64,000 nt of DNA, taken from contig CATNEN010000007.1 of assembly GCA_950097015.1 (NCBI GenBank), forward strand, positions 5,012,001 to 5,076,000. Reading direction: 5' to 3'. The stretch is from Macrostomum hystrix. Its lineage: Eukaryota > Platyhelminthes > Macrostomidae. Position 1 is the first letter of the stretch. Every line of letters starts with the position of its first letter. Shown here piece by piece: positions 12,301 to 19,300 of this stretch. Below the pieces are notes generated by a model. The model ran no database searches. It was not told the origin of the DNA and worked only from the letters and a program-made list of their open reading frames with translations. The translations under genes and the position numbers were made by a program.

Positions 12301-13451
12301 CTTTATGGACACCTTATTCCCTACCTAAGGGACACCTTATTCCCTACCTTATGGACACCTTATTCCCCTACCTTATGGACACCTTATTCCCTACTTTATG
12401 GACACCTTATTCCCTACCTAAGGGACACCTTATTCCCTAACTTATGGACACCTTATTCCCTACCTAAGGGACACCTTATTCCCTACCTTATGGACACCTT
12501 ATTCCCCTACATTATGGACACCTTATTCCCTACTTTAGGGACACCTTATTCCCCTACTTTATGGACACCTTATTCCCCTACTTTATGGACACCTTATTCC
12601 CTACCTTATGCACACCTTATTCCCTACCTTATGCACACCTTATTCCCTACCTAAGGGACACCTTATTCCCTACCACTTTAGTTCAATCATGGCTGTAAAA
12701 TGAGTCTTAGAATTGTTGGGGTAGACATTCGATTGTGTGCAACCGCCTTTTCCATCAAAAACATAAAAAACTGGCACCTTTGATTCGCCACAGCTGCGAG
12801 TCGGTCTGCTCCAGCCTCAAAGGAGGATTCGAGCCCTGCGCCTGCGACTCCGATGAGCAGGCCTGCCTGGTCTGCTGCCGCCAGCCCGGCGGAAACTGCA
12901 CCGTCTACCGGGAGCCCAGCAACGGCACGACCGTCGTCATGCCGCCCAATCAGCCCTGCAGCCGCGGCCGCTGCCTCGAAAACGGCACCTGCCAGGAGCT
13001 GCGCCTTGGCAGCGGACAGCTCATTGTCCGACTCTGGGATCTCATTGTACAGTCCGGCAGCAACTCTGTTGGTCAGCACTGCCTCCGTTTTTAATGCGAC
13101 CCGCTTATCCCATTTTTATCCTCTTAGATTCCCATCCAATCAGATTTATCCCATTTTTATCCTCTTAGATTCTCATCCAATCAGATTTATCCCATTTATA
13201 ATTTTATATTTATTAATCTCACATTATGCATCAATTTTTCAGCCACATTCCTGTGGAAGAACATTGTTCTGACCGTGGTCAGCCTCTCGCTGCTGCTTTG
13301 GCTACCGGCATCGCTGATTATTGCCTATCAGGTAAGTAATGGTTATCTACGAGCCGTACATAAAAGAATTGGAATTAGTTATCAAGTGCCCAAACCGCTT
13401 CAAACGTTGCAGGACCGACTGGACGCCAAGAAACTGCGACTACAGCTCTAG
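259..13451 (+). CDS. ADAM17: ADAM17/TACE-like membrane metalloprotease (5' end outside window), nine exons visible
   Basis: Zinc metalloprotease of the ADAM17 (TACE) class, which sheds membrane-anchored ligands at the cell surface. Exons, placed from splice sites and reading phase: 259-347, 511-584, about 634-1045, 1345-1629, 10644-10916, 11258-11604, 12794-13071, 13243-13331 and 13413-13451. Order of domains: prodomain (starts GEPDSYVYGY), a basic furin-type stretch RRRQRR near 808-826, catalytic domain (RMQLVADYTFF), zinc motif HELGHNMGSEHD at 10731-10766 with a following Met-turn LMYQIAV, Cys-rich disintegrin/membrane-proximal region, one membrane span, and a very short tail ending KKLRLQL. 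Phases agree at every junction. The start of the third exon is uncertain because several AG sites keep the frame. Human ADAM17 has a tail of about 130 residues, so the tail here is unusual. The N-terminus and signal peptide lie outside the window. Confidence 0.93.
511..584 (+). CDS. ADAM17: ADAM17 exon: prodomain, second segment
   Basis: Acceptor CTAATTTTAG at 501-510 and donor GTAAGT at 585. The product PLSRISGNQSDVRLLVYYDD continues the prodomain and resembles [20 protein letters not shown] of ADAM17. The exon ends two bases into a codon, matching the frame of the next exon. Confidence 0.8.
634..1045 (+). CDS. ADAM17: ADAM17 exon: end of prodomain, furin-like site, start of protease domain
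   Basis: The reading frame carries a basic RRRQRR run and then RMQLVADYTFFYNICANSFS, matching the start of the ADAM17 catalytic domain. It ends near GVGFELANV before a GTGCGT donor at 1046. The 5' boundary could be 634, 667 or 700, because all three AG sites keep the phase. 634 would leave a 49-bp intron. Confidence 0.75.
1085..1235 (-). mobile_element. tRNA-derived SINE fragment
   Basis: Read on the minus strand, the sequence has a tRNA-like head with a box B match, GAAGTTCGAATCA, near 1182-1194. It then has a body containing a CAGTCC(G/A)TGGACTG hairpin-like motif. The same body motif recurs near 59270, so this is a dispersed family. No target duplication was identified. Confidence 0.55.
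1345..1629 (+). CDS. ADAM17: ADAM17 exon: central protease domain
   Basis: Acceptor CCCACCCCACCAG and donor GTGAGT at 1630. It encodes VVMESFSDPGSHWAPHFNA through LGLAYLGSANSNNIGGVCSP. The last part matches the LGLAYVGSPRANSHGGVC segment of ADAM17, which lies just before the zinc motif. The exon is exactly 95 codons in phase 0. The donor coincides with the head of a SINE. Confidence 0.9.
1630..1835 (+). mobile_element. tRNA-derived SINE (family A), head fused to an ADAM17 splice donor
   Basis: The head GTGAGTGGCAG, the box B-like GAGCTCGATTCCGC, and the body motifs GGCTTGGGGGCTTGTC and CTGTCTGACAATAA are shared with copies at 10965-11215 and 50898-51130. The copy has an internal deletion between the head and box B. 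The body degenerates toward 1835. It begins exactly where the exon ends. Confidence 0.65.
1836..2734. other. ADAM17 intron, no gene seen
   Basis: AT-rich intronic sequence. I see no conserved coding motif or tandem array here. Confidence 0.5.
2735..2905 (+). mobile_element. possible tRNA-derived SINE fragment
   Basis: A GC-rich island in AT-rich intron. It has a box B-like GAGTTCAAACCTC near 2768 followed by a GC-rich body with CTGACCCCCCTGCGGC and ACTAGTCCGGCCGCGATAG. Box A is not clear. No second copy was found in the window, so the assignment rests on box B and composition. Confidence 0.35.
3015..3720 (-). mobile_element. non-LTR retrotransposon (LINE) reverse transcriptase remnant, frameshifted
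   Basis: On the minus strand, broken frames carry a C-terminal reverse transcriptase pattern: FEACVESVLLFHANT, KLQRFIDKTYRYVWSTK, NMQDIRYELNIKSIRAKI, then TKRAALGWFRGLE and a tail with ERLATERKWRTSVKNRSEHI. These are the post-catalytic thumb and tail motifs usual in animal LINE ORF2 proteins. At least two frameshifts and stops interrupt it. The polymerase core with its catalytic aspartates is absent or unrecognisable. It lies next to a tyrosine-recombinase remnant in the same orientation. Confidence 0.65.
3930..4445 (-). mobile_element. tyrosine-recombinase (Crypton-like) transposon remnant, copy 1
   Basis: Minus-strand fragments in shifting frames encode RLIVIKVRGKRAERPVPLFI (about 4290-4360), DPTNLRKYIATVSQ (LRKY at 4109-4120), QLSQHLGHSLKLHR, and finally YRLHEDTIELAKVGKLLLAI near 3955-4018. 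This order (basic GKR strand, LRKY, HLGH, then Tyr and helix) matches the C-terminal catalytic half of the recombinase in copy 2. LRKY supplies the second Arg, HLGH the His and YRLHE the nucleophile Tyr. Stops and frameshifts between the pieces show it is dead. The Crypton assignment is inferred from the fold pattern and family memory. Confidence 0.68.
4446..5319. other. ADAM17 intron, no gene seen
   Basis: AT-rich sequence between two transposon remnants. No coding motif or tandem repeat recognised. Confidence 0.5.
5320..8600 (-). mobile_element. tyrosine-recombinase (Crypton-like) transposon remnant, copy 2, longer
   Basis: Minus-strand pieces, N- to C-terminal: a possible start MDSDVTIPQAEG (near 8580); a charged, Asp/Lys-rich segment (8071-8409); DRLRLLCDFHHNIAVLKDEK and YLPCVHCFGFF, a Cys-rich finger-like part (7250-7420); a helical core (6276-7103) with a box I-like LMILNRRRASETFKLTLKDW; a frameshift in an A/T run near 6296, after which KVPLLVPLEVATLIDKLIS continues; then LTSTKLRKYVTTVSQ (LRKY at 6084-6095), WLSRHLGHS and FYRIHE; then RTIELAKVGKLMLAIESGK; and a C-terminal SANT/Myb-like KWSEAEDAAFNRAFDKMLEE (5320-5655). 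The catalytic Arg, Arg, His and Tyr are recognisable. The pieces lie in different frames with stops between, so this is a pseudogene in an ADAM17 intron. Terminal repeats were not found, as expected for Cryptons. Confidence 0.75.
8655..8935. repeat. about 80-bp tandem repeat, 3-4 diverged copies
   Basis: The phrase AGGGTTTAGCTGGACCC followed by CTGAAAGTCTGTTTGGCAGTC recurs at about 8660, 8745, 8828 and 8907. It begins at the 5' side of the tyrosine-recombinase remnant. It may be the remnant's terminal region or an independent minisatellite. Confidence 0.75.
8936..10643. other. ADAM17 intron, no gene seen
   Basis: AT-rich intron up to the catalytic exon. The short open frames show no recognisable motif. 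A short CACACACTAACACAGACAGA run lies just before the acceptor. Confidence 0.5.
10644..10916 (+). CDS. ADAM17: ADAM17 exon: zinc-binding active site
   Basis: This 91-codon exon runs from TATCTCCGCAG to a GTGAGT donor. It contains HELGHNMGSEHDP at 10731-10769, with all three zinc histidines, the catalytic glutamate and the following HD. LMYQIAVTG is the methionine turn. No catalytic residue is missing, so the protease is predicted to be active. Confidence 0.95.
10965..11215 (+). mobile_element. tRNA-derived SINE (family A), near full length
   Basis: Shares with the copy at 50898 the head ...GCATTTGCCT, CCCTGAGCT(A/C)GATT, TTATTTGGCGCGCAGCCG, GGGGGCTTGTCGTG, AATTTACGCC, GAAAGTGTACAC, and GAGAAAGTCAGG(G/A)CAGATGTACA. 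It fills most of the 341-bp intron between two ADAM17 exons. Box B is degraded (GAGCTAGATTACG). Confidence 0.75.
11258..11604 (+). CDS. ADAM17: ADAM17 exon: disintegrin domain
   Basis: Acceptor TTTTCGTAG, donor GTGAGA at 11605. It encodes a cysteine-rich segment with CGNYKLEEGEQCDPG, CSDANSPCCNNCQF and the CTGRSADCPKP loop, in the same order as the ADAM17 disintegrin domain (CGNSRVDEGEECDPG, CSDRNSPCCKNCQF). It ends two bases into an Arg codon. Confidence 0.93.
11700..12675. repeat. 23-bp minisatellite in an ADAM17 intron, about 42 copies
   Basis: The core is ACCTTATTCCCTACCTTATG followed by GAC. Variants (ACCTAAGG, ACTTTATGG, a 24-bp form with CCCC) recur in a fixed order of about four units, so there is higher-order structure. 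Open frames through it are by-products of the unit. Confidence 0.97.
12794..13071 (+). CDS. ADAM17: ADAM17 exon: membrane-proximal Cys-rich domain and CANDIS-like helix
   Basis: Acceptor GATTCGCCACAG; the preceding phase is restored as Arg-Cys-Glu. It encodes CESVCSSLKGGFEPCACDSD, CLVCCRQPGGNC and CSRGRCLENGTCQELRLG, the ADAM17 membrane-proximal pattern, then a helix VRLWDLIVQSGSNSV matching ERFWDFIDQLSINTF. The donor is GTCAGC at 13072, chosen because it restores frame with the next exon. Confidence 0.88.
13112..13199. repeat. 41-bp direct repeat, two copies plus a partial third
   Basis: TTATCCCATTTTTATCCTC and TTAGATTC(C/T)CATCCAATCAGA are repeated head to tail inside the 171-bp intron before the transmembrane exon of ADAM17. 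This looks like an early-stage duplication. Confidence 0.85.
13243..13331 (+). CDS. ADAM17: ADAM17 exon: transmembrane segment
   Basis: Acceptor CAATTTTTCAG and donor GTAAGT at 13332. It encodes TFLWKNIVLTVVSLSLLLWL and then PASLIIAYQ, one hydrophobic span placed where human ADAM17 has its membrane segment. Confidence 0.88.
13413..13451 (+). CDS. ADAM17: ADAM17 last exon: 12-residue cytoplasmic tail and stop
   Basis: Acceptor CAAACGTTGCAG; the exon encodes DRLDAKKLRLQL and a TAG stop. The basic juxtamembrane piece resembles DKKLDKQ of human ADAM17, after which the protein stops. No in-frame longer tail is visible here, though an alternative last exon cannot be excluded. Confidence 0.8.
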   Translation, partial: DRLDAKKLRLQL

Positions 13452-13527
13452 CAGATTGGCTGTCAGTAGTACATGACGGAAATGGCCAGTGTTTTTTATG
13501 TTGGCAGTTTTGTTACGAGTTTCAGTA

Positions 13528-13533
13528 AATAAA
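13528..13533 (+). terminator. ADAM17: ADAM17 polyadenylation signal AATAAA
   Basis: AATAAA 77 bases after the stop codon of the last visible exon, the first such hexamer downstream. It would give a very short 3' untranslated region. Confidence 0.55.
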
Positions 13534-13857
13534 TCACTTTTGCTAAAACAATCTATGCATCTTATCCGGAATTTTATCTGGCTTACTATGAGTAGGCAGT
13601 GCGGAGTGCGATTTCATTAATTGATTTTTGTGCGCGTCTTTCACTATCCTATAAACCATGCTCACTATGCATGATGAAGCATATACTGTACGGCTGATAG
13701 CAAACTTTGCAACCGTTTTTGCTCTTTCTCTTGTTTTTGCTAACCCAGATTGCATTCTACAGTTTGGCTTCTAGATATTAAATTCGATCGTACAATATTG
13801 GAAGCAATCGTCAAGAAATATTGAAAATCTCATATTCAAGCCGGTCCTTCAGGGCCG

Positions 13858-14311
13858 ACCAATCCCTCCCTGAACATTCAGTTGGTCTCCAATCCCTCGC
13901 TGAACATTCAGTTGGTCTCCAATCCCTCGCTGAACATTCAGTTGGTCTCCAATCCCTCCCTGAACATTCAGTTGGTCACCAATCCCTCGCTGAACATTCA
14001 GTTGGTCTCCAATCCCTCCCTGAACATTCAGTTGGTCTCCAATCCCTCCCTGAACATTCGGTTGGTCTCCAATCCCTCCCTGAACATTCAGTTGGTCTCC
14101 AATCCCTCCCTGAACATTCAGTTGGTCTCCAATCCCTCCCTGAACATTCAGTTGGTCACCAATCCCTCCCTGAACATTCAGTTGGTCTCCAATTCCTCCC
14201 TGAACATTCAGTTGGTCTCCAATCCCTCCCTGAACATTCAGTTGGTCTCCAATTCCTCCCTGAACATTCAGTTGGTCTCCAATTCCTCCCTGAACATTCA
14301 GTTGGTCTCCA
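13858..14311. repeat. 30-bp minisatellite, about 15 copies
   Basis: The core CCAATCCCTCCCTGAACATT is followed by CAGTTGGTCT. Units are exactly 30 bp and vary mainly at a C/G and a C/T position. It lies between the 3' ends of ADAM17 and Lhx3/4. The unit is a multiple of three, which creates long open frames with a ten-residue period that I do not regard as genes. Confidence 0.97.
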
Positions 14312-14544
14312 AGTCCAGCATTGTCCTATATTGTCTTCAGTCAGGCAATAATTTTGATCATTAGATGTGAAATGCAGGTTATTGTCGCTCTGTTCCAATA
14401 TCTGAAAACATTGATGCACAAATAGACATTTATAATTCAGGAAACTGTTTGCAGTGAGTAGGACTTGTTGTAGCTTACACTTCAAATAATTACGAGTATG
14501 TTCCGCGGCGTTTCATTTTTACTGGTTTGATTTTTTTATCAATG

Positions 14545-15165
14545 TGACTGGGTCAGAGGTGCAGGGACGAGACTGAGGCAGAGATGCAAGGACGAGACTG
14601 AGGCAGAGGTGCAGGGACGAGACTGAGGCAGAGGTGCAAGGACGAGACTGGGACAGAGATGCAAGGACGAGACTGTGGCAGAGGTGCAGGGACGAGACTG
14701 AGGCAGAGGTGCAGGGAGGAGACTTAGGCAGAGGTGCAGGGACGAGACTGAGGCAGAGGTGCAGGGACGAGACTGAGGCAGAGGTGCAAGGACGAGACTG
14801 GGACAGAGATGCAAGGACGAGACTGTGGCAGAGGTGCAGGGACGAGACTGAGGCAGAGGTGCAGGGAGGAGACTTAGGCAGAGGTGCAGGGACGAGACTG
14901 AGGCAGAGGTGCAGGGACGAGACTGAGGCAGAGGTGCAAGGACGAGACTGGGGCAGAGGTGCAGGGACGAGACTGAGGCAGAGGTGCAAGGACGAGACTG
15001 GGGCAGAGATGCAAGGAGGAGACTGTGGCAGAGGTGCAGGGACGAGACTGAGGCAGAGGTGCAGGGACGAGACTGAGGCAGAGGTGCAGGGAGGAGACTG
15101 AGGCAGAGGTGCAGGGACGAGACTGTGGCAGAGGCAGAGGCACGATGATGCAGGGAAAAGACTAG
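14545..15165. repeat. 25-bp minisatellite, about 24 copies, with 150-bp higher-order unit
   Basis: The core GAGGCAGAGGTGCAGGGACG is followed by AGACT. A marked variant, GGGAGGAGACTTAGGCAG, recurs 150 bp apart (near 14715 and 14865), showing duplication of a six-unit block. The period of 25 is not a multiple of three, so open frames cycle through all frames. Confidence 0.97.
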
Positions 15166-16002
15166 GGCATGGATGAATTATCTATTATAGTATGGCTCGA
15201 AGCAATCAATGGAAAAACAGAATCATATAATCGCAGGTTTGTCACAACACACAGACGCAATATTGGAGGTTTATCTATATATTCTGTGTCACAATTTTAA
15301 ATCGCTTTATTTGTGTAACGAACGCAGAAAAGTTTGTGTTTAAATATATTTTTACATGTATTGCTTTGGAGAAGAACAAGCTGGATTGCATTCAATTGTG
15401 TTCTTTTCGTCCTGATATTTTTGGTAAAACGTAAATAAACAAGACAATACTCGTAGCATTTTTTTCTCGAAACGAAAACAAAAACACAAAAGTTGCGAAT
15501 CTTGACGATGTGGTTGTGAAAACTTTCTGCTTTCTGGCCAAGCAAAAGGGGGGCATGCTCTGAACTAAAACATACTCGTATTTTGATAAAGCGACGGCAG
15601 TGCATTTGTGCTGTTGGAATAGTGCTACTTATAGTACGTGGAGAAGCGACTGTTTCCATAGATATGAAGCTATTTCAGTTTTTTGCCTACTGTCAGTAGT
15701 GTGCAGTACACATACGCATACTAATACTTGTGCTAAAACGGAAACACTAGCTGGAAAACAGAACCAAGTGGTCGATAAGTCAAAAGAACTGGTGCAGTGC
15801 AATCGGTAGTGCAAGACACTGAAACTACAATTCTTACAGAAACATTCAATGCAGAGCATTAGTAGTGACGATTGGACCACACTCATATGGCTCTAAGCGC
15901 TTTTAGACTTGTAGAAGAAGGTTGAGTCTAGAGCAGTGCGTATTATCCTGTCTCTATGATCGCAACTCATCACAGACTCATCTGTACTCAACCCGCCGAG
16001 TC
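15166..16002. other. probable Lhx3/4 3' untranslated region and intergenic DNA
   Basis: AT-rich sequence beyond the Lhx3/4 stop. It includes a minus-strand AATAAA at 15306-15311. No other gene was recognised. Confidence 0.45.
15306..15311 (-). terminator. Lhx3/4: possible Lhx3/4 polyadenylation signal
   Basis: Minus-strand AATAAA (TTTATT on the plus strand) about 690 bases past the Lhx3/4 stop codon. It is a candidate only; the hexamer is common in AT-rich DNA. Confidence 0.35.
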
Positions 16003-16355
16003 TCAGTATACCTCCACATGGCTGCCTCCACCGTAGCCATTTTCGGACGAGCCATCCGCACCTAGAAACTGCTGCTGCTGCTGCTGCCCTGGCTGCGGCT
16101 GTTGCGAGAGAAGCGGCGGCGGAGGACCCCCCGCTAGAAATGTTCCGCCAGACAGCGGCATCGGCGGAGGCGGTGGCGCCCAGGCCAGGCCGGCCGCAGC
16201 TGCAGCAGCCGCCGCGGCGGCCGCAGCAGACATGGACGAAGCTGACGACGACGATGGGACACAGGCGGCTGACACGCCCGGCGTGAGCTCCAGAAGCGTC
16301 GCGGGAGCGTTGCCACCGTTGCCATAGTGATACTCGGAGCCCGAGTCCAGATCAC
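16003..16355 (-). CDS. Lhx3/4: Lhx3/4 exon 5: low-complexity C-terminus
   Basis: Acceptor CCAATAAAATCAG. The exon starts [15 protein letters not shown], then an Ala-13 run, a Pro-rich part, [14 protein letters not shown], and ends with TGA. Phase with exon 4 restores a Ser codon. Sequence outside the short acidic start is low complexity, as usual for this region of the family. Confidence 0.85.
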
Positions 16356-19300
16356 CTGATTTTATTGGTTCGCAGGGAGAATTATTGAATCGACAGACTA
16401 CTCAGGACAAGGGATGAGTGGGTCAGCGGCTAACGTCGCTGCCTCGCACTCCAATGGACGCTAGTTCGATTTACACTTCAAGTCACGATTAATTTCGGGG
16501 CTTGTTGGGGGGTATGGACAGTAGCGACCGGCGGAGGTGCACCATATTTCGTGCAATCAAAGCTTGAAATAATAGCTTCGCTCCTACCTTCTGTGTGCCT
16601 GTTCTGCGTTGCGTGAGTTGTGTGCGTTGGTGCTGGGGCGTGAGACCTTGCGGGGGGTGGCTGGAGGGCGGGTGTACACCGCTGCGCACTTTCTTGATTT
16701 CCGTCAGCGCGATTGGATAAGTGTACACTCATCACCCGCCCCCCCTGAGGACTGATTTCTTATCAGCCTTCCTGCTATGTGCGTGTGGGGCTGGGTTGGG
16801 GGGGCACTGCTGCCTATTCTGGGTGCCTCCTACCCTCCCCGGCTGGTCTGTGCTACTGTGTGTGGTGCCTGCTCAGGGGAGGCGGCGCGATGGGCGCAAA
16901 AGTGCCTAGTTCGCCGGTCTGGGGGCGTGCCGCTCCGTCGCTTGTGCGACAAGTGCCCCGGGCCCCCCTGCAAAATAGATAGATAGACTACTCAGGACAG
17001 TAGCGTGTAGGGACATGAAATGTTGTCGAACTCGGACTCACTCTGGTAGGACATGTCCTGCGGGTCGTTGCTGATTTGGTCGTCGCTGCCGATGTCGCTT
17101 TCGCCAGCTCCCTTGCCGGGACTCTTGCCGCCGACGCCGCGAAAGTAGGGGCTCCAGCGCTGCCTGCCGGCGTCCTTCTTCAGGCGCTTCTCCTTGGCCC
17201 TGGCAGGCGGAGATTCGGGGATTACAGGTGAGATTGAGGATTGTGAACAGGTGGGATTGAGGAGTGTGAACAGGTGGGATTGAGGATTGCGAACAGGTGG
17301 GATTTCAACAGCTCGCTAAGCAAACTCACCGTCTGTTCTGAAACCAGACCTGCACCACCCGCATGTCCAGTCCGGTCTCCGAGCTCAGCTGCTCCCGGAT
17401 GTGCCTGGCCGGCTTCGACGACTCGTTGTAGGCGCGCTTCAGCGCCTCCAACTGCTTGGCAGCGATGGTCGTGCGGGGCCGCTTGCTGCCTGACTCCAGC
17501 TCAGCCTCTGCCGGTGCGGGGTGGCGTTGGCTGGGCTAGTAAGATTGAACTGCCCTGTTAGCCCTCTTCTCTACCTCTCCCATCTCCCTCTTGTCTCCCC
17601 TCTTCCTCTTGTCTTCCCTCTCCCTCTTGTCTCCCCTCTTCCTCTTGTCTCCCGTCTCCCCAATCTCCCAGCTCACCCCTGGACTTGGCAGCCTCATAGT
17701 CCATCTTGCACATGAGCTTTTTGTCCTCCAGCAGGTAAAACTCGTCGCCAGTGTTGAGCTGCCTGGCGCAGGTCTGGCAGGAGAAGCAGCCCAGGTGGTA
17801 GACGCAGTCGCCGGCCTTCCTAATCACCTGTGCCGGCGGGATGCCCTCGTTGCAGGCGGCACATTTGGTGCCGAACCGGCGGAAGAAGTCAGTCTTGCAC
17901 AGCAGCAGGCTGTCCTTGGTGAAGCACTTGCTGGTCAGGGGAGCCTTGCAGTCGGCGCAGCGGAGGCAGCGCGAGTGCCAGGACCGCTCCAGGACGCGCA
18001 TGATGACCCGGTCCAGGATGCGCTCGTTGCAGCCACCGCAGAACGGAGCTACCAGGATTCGTTAAACGTTAAATTTTTATCGTCAGTCGGTAAAATTCTT
18101 CTATAGCAGGAAGGTTGAAGTTCTGGGAAATTTTCTGTTTAGGCAACTGACCCATTGAATTATCCCAAATAGAGGATCAGCATGCGAGCTGATCCGCCTC
18201 CAGAACTGCCACAGCCCCCCCGCCTGCAATGGTCGGCACAGGGATGAGCTGAGCACAAAGGCATTCCGGATGCGGGAGCTCAGCAGATCCCCTAACCGGC
18301 TAGGAAAAAAATAATCCCAAAATGAGCAGCAGCCACCGCGGATAGAGAGACAAATGGATAAAAAAAGTTTTTTCCAGGTAGAAAAGTGGATGGAATGGGA
18401 TAAATTTCCCACCAAAGCCTGACCACTCAGAGAGAGATTGGCTGTCGGAGACTCCCCTTAACGTTGAGGATGAGACAATCCGGCCCTAACTCAATTATCC
18501 CTTTTACAGATCCCGACCTCGCTGGCGCATGACAGCTTCCGAGGGGTTTGGGATAAAAGTGGCTGTAGTTATGGGATCAGAGCCCTTGGCCCCCGAGGCC
18601 GCATCCGCAGCCGACACGCCGCCCGCATGAATATTTTTATTCCCTTTAGTTTTTGCTCGGCCCGGTAGTCTCAGCAGTTTGCAGCACCGGACAATGCCGG
18701 CCAAAGGGGATCTGCTCTGAGGGTCTGACTGGGCCGCTTTGATCAAAGCCAGTTCAGCCGCCTTGCTCACCCGGATGACCTCGGCTACCGGAAACCGCAT
18801 GGATTTGCCACCGGCCCGCCACTCAACCTGCCACCTCCGGGCATCGCCCAGCAATGCCTTTGCAACCCTTCGCATCATGGCATTGCTGCCGGGGACTCGA
18901 CATTGGCTGAGGGGTGAAGTATCAGGTTAGCCGAGGGGTGGAGACTCAGGTTAGCTGAGGGGTGGAGACTCAGGTTAGCTGAGGGGTGGAGACTCAGGTT
19001 AGCTGAGGGGTGGAGACTCAGGTTAGCTGAGGGGTGGAGACTCAGGTTAGCTGAGGGGTGGAGACTCAGGTTAGCTGAGGGGTGGAGACTCAGGTTAGCT
19101 GAGGGGTGGAGACTCAGGTTAGCTGAGGGGTGGAGACTCAGGTTAGCTGAGGGGTGGAGACTCAGGTTAGCTGAGGGGTGGAGACTCAGGTTAGCTGAGG
19201 GGTGGAGACTGAGGCCGCAGAGAAGCCAGACGCCCAGTCTCAGGCACAGCCGGGTTCGCCGCAGCATGCCATAGTTTTCCCCAAGGTGATTTTTTCCTTC

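Noticed and set aside
16992..17042. Lhx3/4 ending at the TGA near 16992 without the last exon
   Set aside because: A consensus GTGAGT donor at 17041-17036 joins in phase to an acceptor at 16356 that opens a conserved-style acidic start; read-through remains possible only as intron retention.
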